Shown: positions 1 through 5,610 of the stretch, piece by piece | Position numbering within the stretch: the first letter of the stretch is position 1 | Layout: the number at the start of each line of letters is the position of its first letter | Source: Betaproteobacteria bacterium | GTDB taxonomy: Bacteria > Pseudomonadota > Gammaproteobacteria > Burkholderiales > Rhodocyclaceae | Assembly (NCBI GenBank): GCA_016880375.1 | Contig: JAEHDO010000507.1 | Coordinates: 1 to 5,610 of the forward strand | Direction of reading: 5' to 3' | Length of the DNA: 5,610 bases | The notes under the pieces: generated by a model | What the model saw: the letters and a program-made list of their open reading frames with translations, nothing else | Told to the model about the DNA's origin: nothing | The model's database searches: none | Program-made: the position numbers and the translations under genes

Positions 1-606
1 GGCAACGTGCTCGACCTCGCCGTCAAGGCGGTGCGCCTGCGCGCCACCGTCGGCGAGATCTCCGACGCGCTGGAAAAGGAATGGGGCCGCTTCCGCGCCA
101 CCAACCAGGCCATCTCCGGCGTGTACGGCGCCGCCTTCGAGCACGACTGGGAGTGGCAGGAGATCAAGCAGGACATCGAGGCCTTCGCCGCCGCCGAAGG
201 CCGCCGGCCGCGCGTCATGGTCGCCAAGCTCGGCCAGGACGGCCACGACCGCGGCGCCAAGGTGGTGGCCACGGCGCTGGCCGACCTCGGCTTCGACATC
301 GACATCGGCCCGCTCTTCCAGACGCCGGAAGAAGCGGCAAGGCAGGCCATCGAGAACGACTGCCACGCCATCGGCGTGTCCACGCTCGCCGCCGGCCACA
401 AGACGCTGGTGCCGGCGCTGGTGAAAGCCCTCAAGGACCAGGGCGCCGGGGACATCATCGTCTTCGTCGGCGGCGTGATTCCGGCACAGGACTACGACTT
501 CCTGCAGCAGGCCGGCGCTTCAGGAATATTCGGCCCCGGCACGCCGATTCCGGCCTGCGCGAAGCAGGTGCTGGCCGCTATCCGGAAAACCCACGCATCC
601 GCCTGA
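1..606 (+). CDS. scpA: Methylmalonyl-CoA mutase, C-terminal part (5' end outside window)
   Basis: This is the last 201 residues of adenosylcobalamin-dependent methylmalonyl-CoA mutase, which interconverts (R)-methylmalonyl-CoA and succinyl-CoA in the cytoplasm. The frame is open from the first base, so the GTG at 7 is an internal Val codon and not a start. Family members are roughly 700 residues or more, so about 500 residues, including the substrate-binding TIM barrel, lie upstream. What remains is the linker and the complete B12-binding Rossmann domain. The DxHxxG motif is at fragment residues 80-85 (Asp80, His82, Gly85); His82, codon 244-246, is the expected lower axial cobalt ligand. The matching S-T-L (127-129) and Gly-Gly (157-158) elements of the nucleotide-tail pocket follow. 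The stretch [14 protein letters not shown] and the GGVIP and FGPGT segments closely resemble mutases from bacteria to human. Other B12 acyl-CoA mutases share this domain, but the carboxylase and meaB neighbours favour methylmalonyl-CoA. The catalytic chain is also called mutB when it belongs to a heterodimer; the fragment cannot settle which form this is. Confidence 0.95.
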   Translation, partial: GNVLDLAVKAVRLRATVGEISDALEKEWGRFRATNQAISGVYGAAFEHDWEWQEIKQDIEAFAAAEGRRPRVMVAKLGQDGHDRGAKVVATALADLGFDIDIGPLFQTPEEAARQAIENDCHAIGVSTLAAGHKTLVPALVKALKDQGAGDIIVFVGGVIPAQDYDFLQQAGASGIFGPGTPIPACAKQVLAAIRKTHASA

Positions 607-607
607 C

Positions 608-1618
608 ATGAACGTCTCCGCTGCCGGCCAGGAACTGCTTGCCGCCGCCGACCAGCAGCTGGTCGGCGGCGTGCTGGCGCGCCAGCCGCGGGCGCTGGCG
701 AAGGCCATCACCCTGGTCGAGTCGACGCGGCGCGACCATCAGGCGCGGGCCGAGCAGGTGCTGGCGGCACTGCTGCCGCACACCGGCAAGGCCACCCGCG
801 TCGGCATTTCCGGCGCGCCGGGGGCAGGCAAATCCACCTTCATCGAGTCACTCGGCCTGCATCTCATCGGCCGCGGCCACCGCGTCGCCGTGCTGGCGGT
901 GGATCCCTCCAGCACGATCTCCGGCGGCTCCATCCTCGGCGACAAGACGCGCATGGAGAAGCTGTCCACCCATCCGGACGCCTTCATCCGTCCCTCGCCT
1001 TCCGGCGGTTCGCTCGGCGGCGTGGCGGAAAAGACGCGCGAGGCGATGCTGGTGTGCGAAGCGGCCGGCTTCGACGTCATCGTCGTCGAGACGGTCGGCG
1101 TCGGCCAGAGCGAGACCACCGTCGCCGGCATGGTGGACGCCTTCGTCCTGCTGCAGCTGCCGAATGCCGGCGACGACCTGCAGGCGATCAAGAAGGGCAT
1201 CGTCGAGCTGGCCGACCTCGTCGTCATCAACAAGGCCGACCTCGACCCGAAGGCGGCGCAGTTCGCCAAACACCAGTTCGAGAATGCACTCGGCCTGCTG
1301 CGTTCGACCTCGGCGCACTGGCGGCCGAAGGTGCTGACATTGAGCGCGCAGACCGGCGAGGGCGTCGCCGCCTTCTGGGCCGAGATCGAACGCCACCGCA
1401 AGACACTGGAAACAAGCGGCGAGCTGGCGCAAAAGCGCCGGCGCCAGGCCCTCGACTGGATGTGGACCCTGATCGATGCCGAATTGCGCAACCGTTTCAG
1501 GCACCACGAAGGCGTGAAGCACGATCTGGAAAAAGTCAGTCGCGCCGTGACGGCGGGAAGCATGACCCCGGCTGCCGCGGCCCATCGCCTGCTCGGCCAT
1601 TTGCAGGAAAAACACTAG
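608..1618 (+). CDS. meaB: MeaB/ArgK G-protein chaperone of methylmalonyl-CoA mutase
   Basis: This is a 336-residue P-loop GTPase of the MeaB/ArgK (human MMAA) family, at normal family length. Family members bind methylmalonyl-CoA mutase, gate adenosylcobalamin loading, and limit inactivation of the cofactor during turnover. Visible motifs in order are the Walker A loop GAPGAGKST (69-77), VDPSS (98-102), DKTRM (112-116), the switch/Walker B-like ETVGVGQSE (161-169), and the NKAD guanine-specificity motif (208-211). An N-terminal helical segment precedes the G domain. A charged helical tail (about 260-336) matches the family's dimerisation region. The ATG at 608 lies one base after the mutase TGA. 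No purine-rich Shine-Dalgarno sequence is visible at normal distance; the nearest, GGAAAA at 584-589, is too far. Translation is therefore probably coupled to the mutase. The old name ArgK (arginine/ornithine transport kinase) is misleading. Its position directly behind the mutase supports the chaperone role. A strong palindrome lies in codons 12-22. Confidence 0.95.
   Translation: MNVSAAGQELLAAADQQLVGGVLARQPRALAKAITLVESTRRDHQARAEQVLAALLPHTGKATRVGISGAPGAGKSTFIESLGLHLIGRGHRVAVLAVDPSSTISGGSILGDKTRMEKLSTHPDAFIRPSPSGGSLGGVAEKTREAMLVCEAAGFDVIVVETVGVGQSETTVAGMVDAFVLLQLPNAGDDLQAIKKGIVELADLVVINKADLDPKAAQFAKHQFENALGLLRSTSAHWRPKVLTLSAQTGEGVAAFWAEIERHRKTLETSGELAQKRRRQALDWMWTLIDAELRNRFRHHEGVKHDLEKVSRAVTAGSMTPAAAAHRLLGHLQEKH
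643..671. repeat. 29-base near-perfect palindrome inside meaB
   Basis: The arms CGCCGCCGACCAGC (643-656) and GCTGGTCGGCGGCG (658-671) are exact reverse complements around a single central A at 657. As RNA this would give a 13-bp GC-rich stem with a CAG triloop, starting 35 bases after the meaB start codon and encoding residues A12 to V22. The complementarity is read directly from the sequence. Whether it has a function, such as modulating ribosome progress or mRNA stability, is unknown. Confidence 0.7.
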
Positions 1619-1636
1619 TTTTCACCGGAGGCTCTT

Positions 1637-3169
<1,533 letters not shown>

Positions 3170-3172
3170 GCC

Positions 3173-3178
3173 GGGGAG
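3173..3178 (+). promoter_or_regulatory. Ribosome binding site of pccA (fixes its start)
   Basis: GGGGAG lies 8 bases before the ATG at 3187, within the 17-base gap after the pccB stop. It decides the start because the same reading frame stays open for about 2.1 kb upstream across pccB and part of meaB, so frame length alone gives no start. The ATG is also followed directly by the canonical biotin carboxylase N-terminus, MFKKILIANRGEIA. Confidence 0.8.
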
Positions 3179-3186
3179 AGAAAGCC

Positions 3187-5172
3187 ATGTTCAAAAAAAT
3201 TCTCATAGCCAACCGCGGCGAGATCGCCTGCCGCGTCATCAAGACCGCCCGCAAGATGGGCATCAAGACGGTCGCCGTGTATTCGGAGGCCGACAAGGAC
3301 GCCCGCCATGTCGAGCTGGCCGACGAGGCCGTCTGCATCGGCCCGCCGCCGTCGAAGGAGTCCTACCTCGTCGCCGACAAGATCATCGCCGCCTGCAAGC
3401 AGACCGGTGCCCAGGCGGTGCATCCGGGCTACGGCTTCCTCTCCGAGAACGCCGCATTCTCGCAGCGGCTGGAAGAGGAAGGCATCGTCTTCATCGGGCC
3501 GAAGCACTACTCCATCGCCGCCATGGGCGACAAGATCGCCTCGAAGAAGCTGGCGCTGGAAGCGAAGGTCAATACCATCCCGGGCTTCAACGAAGCCATC
3601 GACACGCCGGAGCAGGCGGTCGTGATCGCCAAGGGCATCGGCTACCCGGTGATGATCAAGGCCTCCGCCGGCGGCGGCGGCAAGGGCCTGCGCGTCGCCT
3701 TCAACGACCAGGAAGCGCACGAGGGCTTCTCCTCCTGCCGCACCGAAGCCAAGAACGCCTTCGGCGACGACCGCGTCTTCATCGAGAAATACGTCGAGGA
3801 GCCGCGTCACATCGAGATCCAGCTGATCGGCGACGCCCACGGCAACTGCCTCTACCTGCAGGAGCGCGAGTGTTCCATCCAGCGCCGCCACCAGAAGGTC
3901 ATCGAGGAAGCGCCCAGCCCTTTCCTCGACGAGAAGACGCGTCGCGCCATGGGCGAGCAGGCCGTTGCCTTGGCCAAGGCGGTGAAGTACCAGTCGGCCG
4001 GCACGGTGGAGTTCGTCGTCGGCAAGGACAAGTCGTTCTACTTCCTCGAGATGAACACCCGCCTGCAGGTGGAGCATCCGGTGACCGAATGCATCACCGG
4101 CGTCGATCTCGTCGAGCTGATGATCCGCGTCGCCGCCGGCGAAAAGTTGCCCTTCGCGCAGAAGGACGTCAAGCTCAACGGCTGGGCGATGGAATGCCGC
4201 ATCAACGCCGAGGACCCCTTCCGCAACTTCCTGCCGTCGACCGGCCGCCTGACGCGCTATCTCCCGCCGGCGGAATCCGACGGCGTGCGCGTGGACACCG
4301 GCGTGTACGAGGGCGGCGAGATCTCGATGTACTACGACTCGATGATCGCCAAGCTGATCGTGCATGCGGCCAGCCGCGACCAGGCCATCGCCAAAATGCG
4401 CGACGCCCTCAACGCCTTCGTCATCCGCGGCGTCTCGTCGAACATCGCCTTCCAGTCGGCGCTGATGCAGCATCCGCGCTTCCAGTCGGGCAAGTTCAAC
4501 ACCGGCTTCATCGCCGAGGAGTTCCCCAAGGGCTTCAGTTCCGAGAGCCTGGTGCACGAGGACCCCCTGCTGCTGGCGGCGGTGGCGGCCTTCGCGCGGC
4601 GGCGCTACATCGACCGCGCCACCCGCACCAGCGGCCAGCTGCGCGGCCACGAACGCAAGGTCGGCAACGAGTGGACGGTGCTGATGGGTGAGCGGAAATA
4701 CTCGCTCACCCTCGCCCCCATCGGCGGCGGCTACGCCGTCACCCACGACGGCCAGACCTGCGAATTACGCTCGACCTGGCGGCTGGGGGAGCTGCTGTTT
4801 CGCGGCAGCTGGAACGGCGAACCGGTCTGCCTGCAGGTGGAGCGCCTCGGCCTCAGGTACCGCGTCTCGCACTGGGGTACCCAGGCCGACATGATGGTGA
4901 TGACGGCGCAGGCCGCCCATCTGCTGGCGCTGATGCCGGAGAAGCCGAAACCCGACCTGTCGAAATTCCTGCTCTCGCCCATGCCGGGGCTGCTCACCGA
5001 CATGCCGCTCAAGCCGGGCCAGGAGGTGAAGGCCGGCGAAAAGCTTGCGGCAATCGAAGCGATGAAAATGGAGAACATCCTCAAGGCCGACCAGGATTGC
5101 GTGGTGGTTGAGGTGCTGGCGAAGCAGGGCGACAGCCTGGCCGTGGACCAGCCGATCGCGCGCTTCGCCTGA
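3187..5172 (+). CDS. pccA: Propionyl-CoA carboxylase alpha subunit (biotin carboxylase + BCCP)
   Basis: This 661-residue alpha subunit carboxylates its own covalently bound biotin with ATP and bicarbonate and delivers it to PccB. The biotin carboxylase domain spans about 1-450. It shows the N-terminal KILIANRGEIA (4-14), Lys116, the ATP-grasp glycine loop KASAGGGGKG (158-167), and ERECSIQRRHQK (226-237). It also has EMNTRLQVEHPVTE (288-301), with the catalytic Glu288, Asn290, Arg292, Gln294 and Glu296, and then Arg338 in MECRINAEDP. Residues about 455-590 are the less conserved linker typical of propionyl-type alpha subunits (the BT domain that docks PccB); the HWGTQADMMVM segment (562-572) is the end of this region. 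The C-terminal carrier domain (about 594-661) has the biotinylation motif EAMKME (624-629), with acceptor Lys627 encoded at 5065-5067. The BT-type linker and the pccB neighbour argue against acetyl-CoA, pyruvate or urea carboxylase; methylcrotonyl- or geranyl-CoA carboxylase is a weaker alternative. An A7 run right after the start keeps the initiation region AT-rich. Confidence 0.95.
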   Translation: MFKKILIANRGEIACRVIKTARKMGIKTVAVYSEADKDARHVELADEAVCIGPPPSKESYLVADKIIAACKQTGAQAVHPGYGFLSENAAFSQRLEEEGIVFIGPKHYSIAAMGDKIASKKLALEAKVNTIPGFNEAIDTPEQAVVIAKGIGYPVMIKASAGGGGKGLRVAFNDQEAHEGFSSCRTEAKNAFGDDRVFIEKYVEEPRHIEIQLIGDAHGNCLYLQERECSIQRRHQKVIEEAPSPFLDEKTRRAMGEQAVALAKAVKYQSAGTVEFVVGKDKSFYFLEMNTRLQVEHPVTECITGVDLVELMIRVAAGEKLPFAQKDVKLNGWAMECRINAEDPFRNFLPSTGRLTRYLPPAESDGVRVDTGVYEGGEISMYYDSMIAKLIVHAASRDQAIAKMRDALNAFVIRGVSSNIAFQSALMQHPRFQSGKFNTGFIAEEFPKGFSSESLVHEDPLLLAAVAAFARRRYIDRATRTSGQLRGHERKVGNEWTVLMGERKYSLTLAPIGGGYAVTHDGQTCELRSTWRLGELLFRGSWNGEPVCLQVERLGLRYRVSHWGTQADMMVMTAQAAHLLALMPEKPKPDLSKFLLSPMPGLLTDMPLKPGQEVKAGEKLAAIEAMKMENILKADQDCVVVEVLAKQGDSLAVDQPIARFA

Positions 5173-5209
5173 CCCGCCGGCGCGGGGGGACTACAGGCGC
5201 CTGAAGCGC
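5160..5209. terminator. Possible terminator hairpin at the convergent gene junction
   Basis: GCGCTTC (5160-5166) pairs with GAAGCGC (5203-5209). GCCTG (5167-5171) pairs with CAGGC (5194-5198), leaving a 4-base bulge (5199-5202). An inner CCCGC (5173-5177) pairs with GCGGG (5182-5186) around a CGGC loop. Together they form a compound hairpin covering the stop codons of both convergent genes. On the + strand a T5 run follows at 5218-5222, eight bases after the stem, which is farther than in a classical intrinsic terminator. On the - strand no T run follows. Pairing was found by eye and no folding energy was calculated. Confidence 0.35.
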
Positions 5210-5592
5210 TGGGCGAGTTTTTCGTGGATCGGCTTTGCCCAGTCGGTGGCGGTGAGATTGACGCCGAGCGCGCCCTTCGACACCACTTCGACGCGCGTGT
5301 GGCCGCGGGTGCCGATGCGCTCGACTATTACGGCGACGCGCTCCCCCCAGCTGAAAGCCGCTGCACCCTGCTCGACCAGGATGGTCCCTTCCGTCTTGTT
5401 CTCGGCGGCCACCTTCAGTCCCAGCTCCGCCAACACCGCAGGCAGCGCCGTCCACATCTGCTCGAAGGATGCGACGTAATTGACGATCACGCCGGAGCCG
5501 CGGTCGGCCCGGGCATCGGCCACCGTCGAACAACCGCTGGCCGCCAGGGCGCCGGCGCCTGCCAGCAGGGTCAGAAAAGCTCTCCGCCTCAT
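5191..5592 (-). CDS. Small predicted lipoprotein of unknown function
   Basis: This 133-residue protein has a lipoprotein signal peptide. The N-terminus MRRRAFLTLLAGAGALAASGC carries basic residues, a hydrophobic Ala/Leu/Gly core, and a lipobox-like A-S-G-C with the lipidated Cys at position 21, the only Cys in the protein. R-R-x-F-L-T at 3-8 resembles a twin-arginine (Tat) motif. Ser rather than Asp follows the Cys, which suggests the outer membrane by the usual sorting rule. After a short flexible linker (22-34), residues 35-133 look like one compact alpha/beta domain. This includes a helix around SFEQMWTALPAVLAELGL (42-59), alternating beta segments (60-75, 85-105), and a C-terminal helix (115-131). 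The pattern loosely recalls the small DUF3568-type lipoproteins, but this is a guess from memory of the pattern. The ATG at 5592 is preferred over an in-frame TTG at 5610 because AGGGGAG lies directly upstream and the signal peptide then starts normally. It converges on pccA with an 18-base gap and has no evident link to propionate metabolism. Confidence 0.8.
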   Translation of the reverse strand: MRRRAFLTLLAGAGALAASGCSTVADARADRGSGVIVNYVASFEQMWTALPAVLAELGLKVAAENKTEGTILVEQGAAAFSWGERVAVIVERIGTRGHTRVEVVSKGALGVNLTATDWAKPIHEKLAQRFRRL

Positions 5593-5596
5593 GGCT

Positions 5597-5603
5597 CTCC
5601 CCT
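5597..5603 (-). promoter_or_regulatory. Ribosome binding site of the lipoprotein gene
   Basis: On the - strand AGGGGAG ends four bases before the ATG at 5592. It lies between the alternative in-frame TTG at 5610 and this ATG, so it favours the ATG as the true start. The promoter must lie beyond the window edge. Confidence 0.7.
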
Positions 5604-5610
5604 TCTTCAA

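Noticed and set aside
810..821. 12-base palindrome CCGGCGCGCCGG, also present at 1989-2000
   Set aside because: Both copies code for Gly-Ala-Pro with preferred codons in different genes. Chance recurrence in GC-rich DNA explains it.
739..1615. Two overlapping antisense open frames opposite meaB
   Set aside because: They are compositional shadows of a well-supported gene, with no motifs or ribosome binding site of note.
1607..1623. AT-rich inverted repeat around the meaB stop codon
   Set aside because: It has only 5 AT-dominated pairs (AAAAC/GTTTT) with a 4-base loop, which is too weak for a terminator, and pccB follows closely with its own ribosome binding site.
3193..3199. A7 homopolymer just after the pccA start, as a possible slippage or phase-variation site
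   Set aside because: It encodes the conserved Lys-Lys-Ile of the biotin carboxylase N-terminus and is too short to suggest phase variation; an AT-rich start region is common for efficient initiation.
5593..5610. TTG at 5610 as the start of the lipoprotein gene
   Set aside because: It would place a ribosome binding site inside the coding region and add six residues before a normal signal peptide; the ATG at 5592 fits better.

Overview
The window is a GC-rich bacterial segment carrying the downstream part of a propionyl-CoA / methylmalonyl-CoA operon on the + strand, followed by one convergent lipoprotein gene on the - strand. G or C fills most third codon positions. This, the style of the proteins and the gene order suggest a proteobacterium, most plausibly a betaproteobacterium of the Rhodocyclales type. 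The lineage is inferred from protein style only; no search was possible.

Layout: 1-606 is the C-terminal part of methylmalonyl-CoA mutase, cut by the window edge, with an intact B12-binding domain. 608-1618 is meaB (argK), the G-protein chaperone of that mutase, which starts one base after the mutase stop codon. 1637-3169 is the beta (carboxyltransferase) subunit of propionyl-CoA carboxylase. 3187-5172 is its alpha subunit (biotin carboxylase plus biotin carrier). 5592-5191 on the - strand is a small predicted lipoprotein of unknown function. Gaps between the + strand genes are 1, 18 and 17 bases, so they almost certainly share one transcript. The two convergent stop codons are 18 bases apart. 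No stretch longer than about 20 bases is without a gene.

How they work together: PccA and PccB carboxylate propionyl-CoA to (S)-methylmalonyl-CoA using biotin, bicarbonate and ATP. An epimerase, not present here, makes the (R)-isomer. The mutase rearranges that to succinyl-CoA with adenosylcobalamin, and MeaB gates cofactor loading and protects the mutase. The same set can also run from succinyl-CoA towards propionyl-CoA. The lipoprotein is transcribed the other way and shows no link to this pathway beyond adjacency.

I see no mobile element, CRISPR array, RNA gene or sign of a novel system; this looks like conserved core metabolism. The features most worth a second look are structural: a 29-base near-perfect palindrome in the first codons of meaB, the mutase/meaB junction that lacks a Shine-Dalgarno sequence, and a composite hairpin spanning the two convergent stop codons.
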